NCBI RefSeq assembly: GCF_000337575.1
Contig: NZ_AOIM01000041.1
Coordinates: forward strand, 113,827 to 177,826
Direction of reading: 5' to 3'
Source of the DNA: Natrialba hulunbeirensis JCM 10989
GTDB lineage: Archaea > Halobacteriota > Halobacteria > Halobacteriales > Natrialbaceae
DNA length: 64,000 nt
Each line of letters opens with the position of its first letter. Position 1 is the first letter of the stretch. This document shows positions 1 to 9,981 of the stretch, piece by piece. A program made the translations under genes and the position numbers. The notes under the pieces were generated by a model, which was not told the DNA's origin, searched no databases, and saw only the letters and a program-made list of their open reading frames with translations.

Positions 1-33
1 CCTCGCGCCATCAGAGATGTGTATAAGAGACAG
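1..33 (+). other. sequencing adaptor remnant (454 primer A + Nextera mosaic end)
   Basis: Bases 15-33 are the 19-base Tn5/Nextera mosaic end exactly, and bases 1-14 match the 3' part of the Roche 454 primer A. The two are joined as in a 454-compatible Nextera library. Coding sequence of the TFE gene begins right after base 33 and is cut in mid-gene. These 33 bases are library sequence left at a contig edge and should be trimmed. Confidence 0.95.
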
Positions 34-449
34 GGACACTCGAAGCCGAAGTCCATCGCCTCACCGAACTCGAAGCGGATCGAGCAGATCTCACAGAGGT
101 AGAACTCGTGATTGCGCTCGTACTCCTGGCGCTGTTCGAGTGCGTCGTGAAGGCGATACATCTCCTCTTCTAAGTTCTCGGGAATGTTGTCGTACTCGAA
201 GGTCCAGAGATACGTCAACCAGCCCGAGTCCTCGTCGCGCAGCCGTCGGTAGCTGGCGAGATCGTTCTCGTACAGGATAAACAGCGCGCGCCGAACGTCG
301 TTCAACTCGAGATCCAGCTCCTCCGCGAGCTCCTCGTCGGTCACTTCCCCGTCCGGTGGTGCCGCCGCAACGGGCATTCCCTTGGGACCGACCAGCTCGT
401 GCAAGTACTTCTGGATGACTGGATCCTCGAGCAGGTCCTCAAAAGCCAT
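34..449 (-). CDS. tfe: transcription initiation factor E subunit alpha (partial, 3' end missing)
   Basis: The protein starts MAFEDLLEDP at base 449 and reads through a winged-helix region (residues about 1-90) into the start of the C-terminal zinc ribbon. There YLCEICSIRF supplies the first CxxC and GFECP the third Cys, after which the adaptor interrupts the gene. TFE alpha binds RNA polymerase and TBP/TFB and aids promoter opening. The family is normally about 170-180 residues in haloarchaea, so roughly 35-40 residues are missing. The truncation is a contig-end artefact, not a biological break. The family is recognised from the highly conserved haloarchaeal N-terminus. Confidence 0.93.
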
Positions 450-510
450 TACCTATGCGTAACGCCATGTGGCCATTAAGTCTTTTGAGGGACGGCGCTC
501 GGACGGTGGG

Positions 511-595
511 CTATCGTAACAACGGAACCGGTTTACACACCGATCGCCGATCCATCTGGCGATCAGGTGTGCACTGACTTACAGTGGCTACTATA
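511..595 (-). repeat. 85-bp structured intergenic repeat, copy A (reverse orientation)
   Basis: The reverse complement begins CTATAGTAGCCACTG and ends with a degraded form of the partner arm seen in copies at 24178 and 39795. It has an internal hairpin, GATCGCC/GGCGATC with a 9-base loop, and a small CACTG/CAGTG hairpin. It lies between tfe and the amphi-Trp gene. Its distal arm (CTATCGTAACAACGG as read on the plus strand) carries more changes than in the other copies. Confidence 0.85.
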
Positions 596-638
596 GATGA
601 CGACCTGCGCTCGTCCGTCTCGGCTGGCACACCGAGCG

Positions 639-956
639 CTACAGCACGCCGTCGTCTTCCTCTTCCCGTTCCTCGTCCGGCCGGTGGTCCCGCTCCTGAT
701 CGACGTTTGCATCCGCTGTCGCCACTTCCCACCCCAGCGTGAGCGTAATTTCCTCGCGCTCGCCGCCGAGCATCGGTGAGCGCTCCTCGACTTCGATGCC
801 GTACTCGAGTCGGTCGTCGGGCGAGAGCGTCAGGAGTTTGTTGCCCACCTGGATGTCGGCGGTGCCGGTGCCGTCGACTTCGGCGGCGATCGCTTCCAGT
901 AGATCGGCGGCTTCCGAGCGGGAGACGTCGTCATCGTAGGTCGTCGTTTCACCCAT
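639..956 (-). CDS. amphi-Trp domain-containing protein
   Basis: A 105-residue acidic protein starting MGETTTYDDD. The N-terminal 70 residues have the pattern of the short amphi-Trp domain: a leading helix (SRSEAADLLEAIAAEVDG), then strands with LLTLSPDDRLEYGIEVEER, then LTLGW near the end of the domain. The C-terminal tail is rich in D, E and R and probably disordered. The function of the family is not known. The start at 956 is preferred over the in-frame upstream codon at 983 because conservation begins at MGETT. It stands alone, convergent with no obvious partner. Confidence 0.8.
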   Translation of the reverse strand: MGETTTYDDDVSRSEAADLLEAIAAEVDGTGTADIQVGNKLLTLSPDDRLEYGIEVEERSPMLGGEREEITLTLGWEVATADANVDQERDHRPDEEREEEDDGVL

Positions 957-1110
957 ATCGACTTGTCCACCGAATGGACACAAATAGGTTGGCTGGGAAG
1001 CAGCAGGGCGCGTTCACGGCATCTCTGGCTGGGTCGGTAGGGGAAGCACCACGGGGCCCGTCGGTCCCGTTGCAGGACGGCTTTATCGTGTTCGTCGTCG
1101 TTCGACTCCC

Positions 1111-2319
1111 ATGACCACGGCAGTTTCGAGCTTCGAAAGCGACGAATTCACCGCACAGCTCGAGCGCACACTGGGCAAGGTCTACTACGGCTGTGCCGAT
1201 GTCGGCGAGTGTCTCACGACGGCGGACCGAATCGAGGACGACAACTACGAAAGCTGGTACGACGAGTGGTTCGCGACCGCCGAAGCAGTTGAAGCTATCG
1301 CCCGCGAGTCACGCGAACGGGGCCACGACGTGAGCGCTCGCGAGGCGTACCTGCGGGCGACCGAGTACTACCGCTCGGCGTACTTCTTTCGCAGACACGA
1401 CCTCGACGATCCGGACTTGCACGAAGCCTGGCAGCGTCAGCGCGACTGTTTCCGGGCTGCAATGGAGATGGCAGACCACACCTGCGAGGTCCTCGACATC
1501 CCGTTCGAGGAGACGGTACTCGAGTCCTACTTCCTGGCACCGGACGACTCGGGGACTGCTCGCCCGACAGTCATCGGCTTTCCAGGCTACGATTCACCAG
1601 TTGAGGAGTCGTACGCGATGCTTGCGCGGGCCGCCCTCACTCGCGGCTACAACTGCCTGCTGTTCGAGGGACCGGGCCAGGGCGGGACGCTGTACGAGAA
1701 GCGTCTGTTCTTCCGGCCGGACTACGAGGCCGTCGTCACACCGGTCGTCGACGGTGCCGTTGGTCGTGAGGATGTCGACGAGAGCCGACTCGCGCTGGTC
1801 GGCCGAAGCTTCGGCGGCTACCTCGCGCCGCGGGCGGCGACCGCGGAGCACCGCCTCGCCGCGCTCGCTGCCGATCCCGCGATCTACGACCTCGGCACGC
1901 TCGTGTTGCAACTGGTCCCCGAGGAGCTTCGGACGCCCGTTCTCGAGGGCGACCCCGATGCCGACGCTGCGCTCGACGAGCAACTCACAGACCCGCACGC
2001 GCTGGAGTTCTTCGGCTCGCGAATGGCAGCCCACGGGCTCGATTCGCTCGGCGAGTACGTCCGCGAGTTACAGGCGTACACGTACGAATCAGCAGTCGAC
2101 TCGATCGACTGTCCGACGTTCGTCGCGGACAACGAGTCCGATCGGCTCGCGGTTCAGTCTCACGACTTCGCAACCCGTCTCGCGGTACCGACGAAGTACA
2201 CGAAATTCACGGACGCCGACGGTGCGGGCGGTCACTGCGAGGGGATGGGACAGTCGCTGTTCCACCAGCGGCTGTTCGACTGGCTGGACGAGACACTCGA
2301 TAGGACAAAATCCTCGTAA
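1111..2319 (+). CDS. alpha/beta hydrolase (FrsA/dipeptidyl-peptidase-like esterase)
   Basis: A 402-residue cytosolic protein. An all-helical N-terminal part (about 1-130) precedes an alpha/beta hydrolase core. The core shows an oxyanion-region strand (VIGFPGYDSP, about 150-160), the nucleophile elbow GRSFGGY (about 230-236, Ser nucleophile), a likely acid Asp in the DNESDRL segment and a C-terminal GHCEGM His. This layout resembles the FrsA/2,6-dihydropseudooxynicotine hydrolase group of C-C or ester hydrolases. The substrate cannot be inferred. An A/T-rich element (ggctttatcg, near 1079) about 30 bases upstream of the ATG suggests a leaderless or short-leader transcript. It is monocistronic and convergent with trm56. 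Confidence 0.88.
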   Translation: MTTAVSSFESDEFTAQLERTLGKVYYGCADVGECLTTADRIEDDNYESWYDEWFATAEAVEAIARESRERGHDVSAREAYLRATEYYRSAYFFRRHDLDDPDLHEAWQRQRDCFRAAMEMADHTCEVLDIPFEETVLESYFLAPDDSGTARPTVIGFPGYDSPVEESYAMLARAALTRGYNCLLFEGPGQGGTLYEKRLFFRPDYEAVVTPVVDGAVGREDVDESRLALVGRSFGGYLAPRAATAEHRLAALAADPAIYDLGTLVLQLVPEELRTPVLEGDPDADAALDEQLTDPHALEFFGSRMAAHGLDSLGEYVRELQAYTYESAVDSIDCPTFVADNESDRLAVQSHDFATRLAVPTKYTKFTDADGAGGHCEGMGQSLFHQRLFDWLDETLDRTKSS

Positions 2320-2350
2320 CCCGTCGGACACCGATGGTGGCGCGTATGCG

Positions 2351-2926
2351 TCACGAATCAGACTCTTCGTCGTTTGAATCCGCCGAAATCACTCGCTTCC
2401 CTGTCTCCATCGGTACCACCCGCTGCTCGGCGTCTTCCCAGTCGGACTCGAGTTCTTCGCCCTCGAAGAGCCGGTCCAGAAAGACCGCGAGGCCGGCAAC
2501 CTCGGAGTGGGGCTGGTTGGTAACGCCGACGTTCCACTCCGCTTCCTCGTAAACGTCGAACGAGACTTTCTCGGAGCCGACGACGACGAGGACGGACTCG
2601 CCATCGCGGTGGCGCTCGCGAATCTCGCCCTCGACGTCCTGGACGCGCTCGCCGTACATCGTCAGGTGGACGACCTGCCCCTCCCAGTTCCGGATGATGG
2701 CTTTCGGCGAGTCGGTCAGGTCGACCTCGAACGGGCCGCCAAAGCGATCCGTGATGTCGGCGACGGTATCGCGTGACTGGCCGGCGTTGTCCGGAATCCA
2801 GACGCGGTCCGCCCCGAGCGCCCGTGCCGTCAGGCCCACGTGGGTCGTCATCCGTTCGTCCCGGCCGGGGCGGTGTCCGAGGCGGAGGACAGCTACCTCG
2901 GCACCGGCCGCAGCGTCGTCGTGCAT
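2351..2926 (-). CDS. trm56: tRNA (cytidine(56)-2'-O)-methyltransferase
   Basis: A 191-residue SPOUT-superfamily methyltransferase (aTrm56, formerly DUF127/UPF0106). It is recognised from the near-start motif VLRLGHRPGRDERMTTHVGL, the central VGSEKV segment and the C-terminal knot region VTNQPHSEVAGLAVFLDRL. These form the S-adenosylmethionine-binding trefoil knot. The enzyme 2'-O-methylates C56 in the T-loop of archaeal tRNAs. The acidic tail after the knot is typical for haloarchaea. The start at 2926 gives an N-terminal stretch of about 10 extra residues before the conserved VLRLGHR, so a later start is not available without loss of the fold. Confidence 0.93.
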   Translation of the reverse strand: MHDDAAAGAEVAVLRLGHRPGRDERMTTHVGLTARALGADRVWIPDNAGQSRDTVADITDRFGGPFEVDLTDSPKAIIRNWEGQVVHLTMYGERVQDVEGEIRERHRDGESVLVVVGSEKVSFDVYEEAEWNVGVTNQPHSEVAGLAVFLDRLFEGEELESDWEDAEQRVVPMETGKRVISADSNDEESDS

Positions 2927-3208
2927 GGTCCCACTCTGTCCTGCAGCGGGTTAGGGGGTTTCGCTTTCGAGACGGACCAGGTCCGCTCGGTCGCCCGGTC
3001 GAGTCGAGCACCGTACCGAGTACGAGGAACGTGAGTGAGAATCGCGAACGAGGAGCGGAGAACAGCATGACCCGCAAGCGAGTAACTGAGCGAGAACCGC
3101 GAACGTGCGAGCAGTGTGTACCCATTGCAGTTGTTGCGATCAGTGTCGCTCACTCACCACCCTGAATCTCACACAAACGTTCATTGTTCGACACCCTGCA
3201 TACCGGGC

Positions 3209-3685
3209 ATGGAGAAAGTCAACACAGACGCACTCGAGTGGCGCGAGTACGACCACGGAGATGCGACCTTCCGACGGAAGCAACTCTCGAGTGCGGTCGG
3301 TGCGGACGACATCGGCTGTAGTCTCTACGAGCTACCCGCCGGGAAGCAGTCGTGGCCGTATCACTACCATACGGCGAACGAGGAGGCGCTGTACGTGCTC
3401 GCAGGGAAGGGGTTCCTCCGCTGTGCTGACGGCGAGGACTCCCTTACCGCGGGCGACTACGTCGCCCTCCCGGCCGACGAGCGCGGCGGCCACAGAGTCG
3501 TCAACGACAGCGAGGAGCCGCTTCGGTATCTGATGGTCTCGACGATGCACGAACCGGACGTGACCATCTATCCCGAAATGAACAAGTTCGGCGTCTTCGT
3601 CGGCTCACCGCCCGGTGGGCGTGGTGAGCGGGCGTTCCACGGCTACTACGACCTGGACGCAGACACCGACTACTGGCCGGAGTGA
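3209..3685 (+). CDS. cupin domain protein
   Basis: A 158-residue single-domain cupin starting MEKVNTDALEW. The cupin motifs are visible: PYHYHTANEEALYVLAGKG (metal-binding His residues and Glu, about 50-70) and the second motif around ALPADERGGHRVVN. A metal-dependent enzyme or sugar-binding role is possible, and the substrate is unknown. The frame is open upstream to 3116, but the 5' extension has no cupin features and the ATG at 3209 fits the family start. The stop lies just before the next gene on the same strand, so the two may be co-transcribed. Confidence 0.88.
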   Translation: MEKVNTDALEWREYDHGDATFRRKQLSSAVGADDIGCSLYELPAGKQSWPYHYHTANEEALYVLAGKGFLRCADGEDSLTAGDYVALPADERGGHRVVNDSEEPLRYLMVSTMHEPDVTIYPEMNKFGVFVGSPPGGRGERAFHGYYDLDADTDYWPE

Positions 3686-3741
3686 ACGGCTCGTCGGTAG
3701 GCTTTTTCACGCGCTCTGTGAATATTCCTCACGATGAGAGG

Positions 3742-3993
3742 ATGTCGCGGCCTGCGTCCGCAGGTGACGAGTCGATGAGCGGACTTGCCGAGTGGCTCCG
3801 GACCGCTCGCGAGGAGCGCTGGGGACTGCTGTTCGATCTGGTCTTCGCAATCGTCTGGGTGACGATGGTCGACGGTCTCTTTCGCGTCCTCGAGGGGCCT
3901 GACTGGGCCTACTACGGCTTCATGCTCGCTGGCATCGTCGCGTACTTCGGTTTCGTGACGAGTCTCGAGTACGCACGACCTGAGCCCGAGTGA
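3742..3993 (+). CDS. small two-helix membrane protein
   Basis: An 83-residue protein, or 72 residues if the later ATG at 3775 (MSGLAEW) is used. That start has a GGTG-type ribosome-binding sequence a few bases upstream and may be the better choice. After RTAREERWG there are two hydrophobic helices (LLFDLVFAIVWVTMVDGLF and YYGFMLAGIVAYFGFVTSL) and a short acidic tail. I recall similar short proteins as a haloarchaeal DUF but cannot assign a function. It follows the cupin gene at short distance on the same strand. Confidence 0.7.
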   Translation: MSRPASAGDESMSGLAEWLRTAREERWGLLFDLVFAIVWVTMVDGLFRVLEGPDWAYYGFMLAGIVAYFGFVTSLEYARPEPE

Positions 3994-4126
3994 GGAGTGA
4001 GTGTAGTGTGTGGTGTGTGGTGTATGACTCCGAATCCTGTGTTCCGCGGGAGACGTGACGGTTTCGTTCAATGGAGGGGAACCGCTCAGGGGCATCGGAT
4101 CAATGAGCTAGCCCACTCTCGACAGC

Positions 4127-4789
4127 CTACTCCGAATCGGTGACGCTGAGACGCAGTGTTAGGTCGAGTGCTGCGTCTTCAGGGTGACCGATCGTGAGCC
4201 GTTCATCGGAGAACTCGTACGTTCCGCGCGGGAAGCACATATTGTTTCTCGGACTACTGAGAACGGTGAACGTTCCCCCCTTCTGTTCTCCCGGGTGCAG
4301 TTCGACCGTGGGATACCCCACGTCTGGCCAGACCGGCCTGATCTCGGTTTTCGCCGTCCAGCACCCGTCCGTTGGCGCTTCTGGGACCCACTCGTCGGGT
4401 TGGTCTTGGTCGGGGTCAGCGGAAAGGTTCTCCGTGTCGTCTGGAATGAGGTGAATCGCTGCCGCTTCGTTCGCATGGATTCCACCATAGTGCCGCCATG
4501 GATACGGGTACGGAATCTCCACCTCGTACGGATCGTCTCCGTCGTTCCTGACTTCGAGTGTAAGCTGCGGTGGATTCGCAGCCGTGGGCTGGCGAGTGAC
4601 CTTTCCCTCGAAGGCGAACGCAGCAGCAAGTTCTTCGTCACCAATCGTTGTCGAAACGGTCACATTCGGCCACTCGATATCCGCAGAACCGGTTTCCAAT
4701 ACCGCATCGTCCGTCGTATCGGCCAGGCAGCCGCTCAGCGTCGAGATTGTCCCCACGGAGGCGGCTGTGAGCAACGTTCGCCGGTCCAT
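4127..4789 (-). CDS. secreted lipoprotein of unknown function
   Basis: A 220-residue protein with an N-terminal export signal, MDRRTLLTAASVG, containing twin Arg, and a lipobox ending LSGC (Cys about 21). It is therefore predicted to be Tat-exported and lipid-anchored to the outer face of the membrane. The mature part looks beta-rich (LTLEVRNDGDDPYEVEIPYP, then LRLSVTDSE), like an Ig/BsuPI-type fold. Two Cys (DGCW and NMCFPRG) may form a disulfide. No catalytic motif is seen. It stands alone. Confidence 0.82.
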   Translation of the reverse strand: MDRRTLLTAASVGTISTLSGCLADTTDDAVLETGSADIEWPNVTVSTTIGDEELAAAFAFEGKVTRQPTAANPPQLTLEVRNDGDDPYEVEIPYPYPWRHYGGIHANEAAAIHLIPDDTENLSADPDQDQPDEWVPEAPTDGCWTAKTEIRPVWPDVGYPTVELHPGEQKGGTFTVLSSPRNNMCFPRGTYEFSDERLTIGHPEDAALDLTLRLSVTDSE

Positions 4790-5041
4790 ACACAGTCCAT
4801 CGCGGAATCCGCCAATGAATGCTGGGGACGGTCAAATAGCTCTGTGGCCGTTTCCGTTCGATGTAACACATCGTCGCCGAACTGCCCGATTCGGTTTTGA
4901 ACGCCGAGCTGAGTACCGGGCTGGACTGCTACTATTACTATTCGGGTGGGAAACGAGGACAAAACCAACCCAGTCCGAACTCAGTTCGAGTCCGAGTCCG
5001 AACTCGAGTTACCCGAGAAACGCGCCCGTCTCTCCCGGCCG

Positions 5042-5512
5042 TCAGTCCGACCCCGTTCCGGTCTCGGCGTCGACGACGAGGACGGGCCGGCGGGTCGTCC
5101 GTAGCGTTCGTTCGGCGACGCTGCCGAGGAGTGCTCGGCGGACGCCGCTTCGGCCGGCTGACCCCATGACGATCAGGTCGACGTCGTGGTCGTCTGCGTA
5201 GTCCGCGATCTGTCTGTGTGGCTGGCCGCCGATAACGGCCTCAGTGACGGCGAGACCGCGATCAGCAGCCTTCGATGCGACGGCCCCTGTCGCGTCCCTG
5301 GCTCGCTGTTCGAGTTCCGGCATGTCGCCGAACTTCCCCTGTCGGATACGGTCGACCTGTTCGGTACCGAGTCCGACATCGACCGCGCTGGTGTCGACGA
5401 CGTACAGGGCGTGCACGGCTGCGTCGTACGTTTCGGCGAGGTCGATCGCGTGGTCAACGGCGTGTTCGGCAACGGTGCTTCCGTCGGTTGGAACGAGTAT
5501 GGTGTCGTACAT
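5042..5512 (-). CDS. universal stress protein (UspA family)
   Basis: A 156-residue single Usp domain starting MYDTILVPTDGS. The ATP-binding loop is intact: MGSAGRSGVRRALLGSVAE (G-x2-G-x9-G/S type, residues about 117-135), followed by the RRPVLVV strand. It is the most downstream gene of the minus-strand acetate locus, 27 bp after the SSS symporter. Such Usp genes often accompany transporters and may sense nucleotide status, but the partner is not shown by sequence. Confidence 0.9.
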   Translation of the reverse strand: MYDTILVPTDGSTVAEHAVDHAIDLAETYDAAVHALYVVDTSAVDVGLGTEQVDRIRQGKFGDMPELEQRARDATGAVASKAADRGLAVTEAVIGGQPHRQIADYADDHDVDLIVMGSAGRSGVRRALLGSVAERTLRTTRRPVLVVDAETGTGSD

Positions 5513-5539
5513 GATTGCTGGTGTGAATGCGTTCAGTCC

Positions 5540-7198
5540 TCAGTCGTCAGCCGGTGTGCCACCGTTCGCAGCGTCCTCGGCGGACTCCGTCTGACTCATC
5601 GGTTCCGGGCTGTGACACTGCCGGACGAGTCGCTTGACGTGCTGTGGCGGGTTGTCCGTCGCGACCGAGACGACGATGATGACGGTGAAGACGACGGGCA
5701 CGCCGACCAGTGCCGAGGAGGTTCCCGGCAGCCAGGTCGCGACGGCGGGAATCACGGCGTCCTCGACGCCTGTGTACATCGGAATCGCCGTGTCGTTGAG
5801 AATCGCACCGAACGAAAGCACGATGCCGGTGAGCATGCCGGCAATCGCACCCTCTCTCGTGGTGTTTTCCCACCAGAGCCCGAGGAAGAACACGGGGAAG
5901 AAGACGGTGCCCGCGATGGCGAACGACATCGCGACGAGTTCGCCGATGAGCGCCGGCGGATTGAGGCCGATGAGCGTCACCAGGATACCGATTCCCAGGA
6001 TAGTCACGCGACCGACGAGCATCTGCTCGCGCTGGGTCGCGTTCTCCTTGTAGAGATTCGTGTAGATGTCGTGTGCAGCGGCCGAGGAGGCCGTGATGAA
6101 CAGCCCCGCGGTGGTCGCGAGTGCTGCGGCGACGGCACCGGCAGCAACCAGTCCGACGAGCCACGTCGGCAGTTCGGCGAGCTGTGCGGTCAGGACGACG
6201 AGCGCGTCGGCTTCGACGGTGAGCATGTCCGCGAATCCGCCGCCGGTCACGGCGTCGTCGTAGAGCAGGCCGCCCCACGCGGCGTAGGTGGCCGTTCCCC
6301 AGTACAGCAGGCAGATGAAGAACAGTCCCCAGACGGTCGACCAGCGGGCCGTCCGCTCGTTCTCGACGGTGTAGAACCGGACGAGGACGTGTGGCAGTCC
6401 GCAGGTGCCGACGATCAGACTGAACGCCAGCGCAATCCAGGCGTAGTAGGAGCCTTCAGCGAACGGCTCGATGAAGTGGGCCTCGATCTCGGCTGCCGCC
6501 GCGACCTCGCTGCCGAACTCGACGTACGGCAGAACGGTCGACCAGCCCTGGCTCCAGCCGACGGCGTAGAGGCCGACGGTGAAGGCGATGATGAGGATCA
6601 CGTACTGGATCGCCATGTTCTTCGTCGTCCCTAGCATTCCCGAGAGGGCGACGTAGCCGATGGTGACGCCCATCAAGAGGATCACCCCCATCTCGTAGGA
6701 GATGCCGAAGATGTACTGGGCCATCAGCCCCATGCCGCTTGCCTGTCCGATCGCGTACGTGAACGCAATCGCGAGCGTCGTGAACGCCGCGATACCGCGC
6801 GCCCAGTCGGAGTAGAACCGGTCGCCGACGAAGTCGGGTGCCGTGTACTTCCCGAATCGACGGAACTGTGCCGCCAGGAAGATGAGCAGGATGAAGTAGC
6901 CCGTCGTCCAGCCGACGACGTACGCCAGCCCGAAGTAGCCCGAGAGGGCAATAATCGACGCGACACCCAGATAGGACGCCGCACTCATCCAGTTCGCACC
7001 GATCGCCATTCCGTTCTCGACTGCACCGATCGATCGGCCGGCAACCCACAGGTCGTCGACGGCCGCGACCCGGAAGAAGTAGCCGACGCCGAGGAACAGC
7101 GCCAGCATCGCCGCAACGGTCAGCGCCGGCACGAGTTTGAATTCGCCGACGTCGAGCGCGGTCTCCTGCATCACGAACGGCTCGAGTAGCTCGATCAT
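5540..7198 (-). CDS. sodium/solute symporter (SSS family, acetate-permease-like large subunit)
   Basis: A 552-residue integral membrane protein with about 13 hydrophobic helices and SSS-family signatures. These include GRSIGAVENGMAIGANWMSAASYLG in the first third and the LPHVLVRFYTV segment near the middle. It resembles the ActP/VC_2705-type symporters that work with a DUF4212 small subunit. Its ATG overlaps the stop of that small-subunit gene by 4 bp (7195-7198), so translation is probably coupled. Neighbouring acetyl-CoA synthetase genes suggest acetate or another short monocarboxylate as substrate, which is an inference from context. The C-terminal tail is short and acidic. Confidence 0.92.
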   Translation of the reverse strand: MIELLEPFVMQETALDVGEFKLVPALTVAAMLALFLGVGYFFRVAAVDDLWVAGRSIGAVENGMAIGANWMSAASYLGVASIIALSGYFGLAYVVGWTTGYFILLIFLAAQFRRFGKYTAPDFVGDRFYSDWARGIAAFTTLAIAFTYAIGQASGMGLMAQYIFGISYEMGVILLMGVTIGYVALSGMLGTTKNMAIQYVILIIAFTVGLYAVGWSQGWSTVLPYVEFGSEVAAAAEIEAHFIEPFAEGSYYAWIALAFSLIVGTCGLPHVLVRFYTVENERTARWSTVWGLFFICLLYWGTATYAAWGGLLYDDAVTGGGFADMLTVEADALVVLTAQLAELPTWLVGLVAAGAVAAALATTAGLFITASSAAAHDIYTNLYKENATQREQMLVGRVTILGIGILVTLIGLNPPALIGELVAMSFAIAGTVFFPVFFLGLWWENTTREGAIAGMLTGIVLSFGAILNDTAIPMYTGVEDAVIPAVATWLPGTSSALVGVPVVFTVIIVVSVATDNPPQHVKRLVRQCHSPEPMSQTESAEDAANGGTPADD

Positions 7199-7650
7199 TC
7201 TGCACCCCCGTCTGCGGCGACGGTGTCTGAGTCGGAGTCAGCGTCGGTATCGGTGTCAGTATCTGTCCCACCTGCCTCTGCGTGTTCGTGTGAAATCCCG
7301 TATCTGGTATCCAGTCGGTCTCGTTGCATCGCGTAGCCGACCGAGAGCACGAGTGCACCAAGCGGCGTAACGATTGCTGCCAGGAAGAAGTGCAGTGGGA
7401 ACCCGCCGAGTATCGTCGTCTCGGTCATCACGCTCGTTTCCAGCCACAGGGATTCGATCAAAATCGCCGTCGTCGGGCCGAAGACGACGACTACCCAGGC
7501 TGCAAACGAAAGCCAGATCACCCGCAGATGATCTCGCATGAACGGTGTCGCGGGTTTGAAGATGTTTATCTCCTTGTCGAGGTACGATTCCGTCGTGACG
7601 CCGCCGTCAGTCAGGGCGTCTTCGCTAGATTGTGTGTTGTCATCAGTCAT
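7195..7650 (-). CDS. DUF4212 symporter small subunit
   Basis: A 151-residue protein with two transmembrane helices (VIWLSFAAWVVVVFGPTTAI and FFLAAIVTPLGALVLSVGYA). DUF4212 proteins are the small partner of SSS acetate-type symporters, which matches the 4-bp overlap with the next gene. After the second helix the tail contains a TD/DS dipeptide run (about residues 128-143) encoded by hexanucleotide repeats. This run is absent from the core of the family and is likely a recent expansion. Function is inferred from the family pairing. Confidence 0.9.
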   Translation of the reverse strand: MTDDNTQSSEDALTDGGVTTESYLDKEINIFKPATPFMRDHLRVIWLSFAAWVVVVFGPTTAILIESLWLETSVMTETTILGGFPLHFFLAAIVTPLGALVLSVGYAMQRDRLDTRYGISHEHAEAGGTDTDTDTDADSDSDTVAADGGAE

Positions 7651-7748
7651 GGCTTATGTCCATTCGATGTCGTTTTTGGTTATTATTGTCTCGTGTTCGG
7701 ACGACTGGCGTGTGTTGTGGGCTCGTGAAAGTGTGAAAAGCGCAGTCG

Positions 7749-9725
<1,977 letters not shown>

Positions 9726-9981
9726 GATACACACTCACAATGACGTACAAGGGTAGTAAAGGCAACCTCTAGCTGTACAAACCAGCAGCCGGACGCAGAC
9801 GGGAGATTGGTATTTGTTATTTGAGGAGTGTACTCGAGTACCCGTTCCGTGACTGTCAGGGATGGCGATGATGTTCGGACAGAATGGGATTCACAACCGT
9901 TCTACGCCGGATTTGACACCCGCACCTAGACGTTTAGGCACTCGTGACACACCACAGCGTATCGTGTCAGGATGAGGGCTG

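Noticed and set aside
17-280. Plus-strand frame of 87 codons at the window start
   Set aside because: It begins in adaptor sequence and is antisense to tfe; the composition is R/S-rich as expected for a shadow frame.
5186-6634. 482-codon plus-strand frame over the usp and symporter genes
   Set aside because: Antisense shadow of two recognised proteins; R/D/G-rich without motifs.
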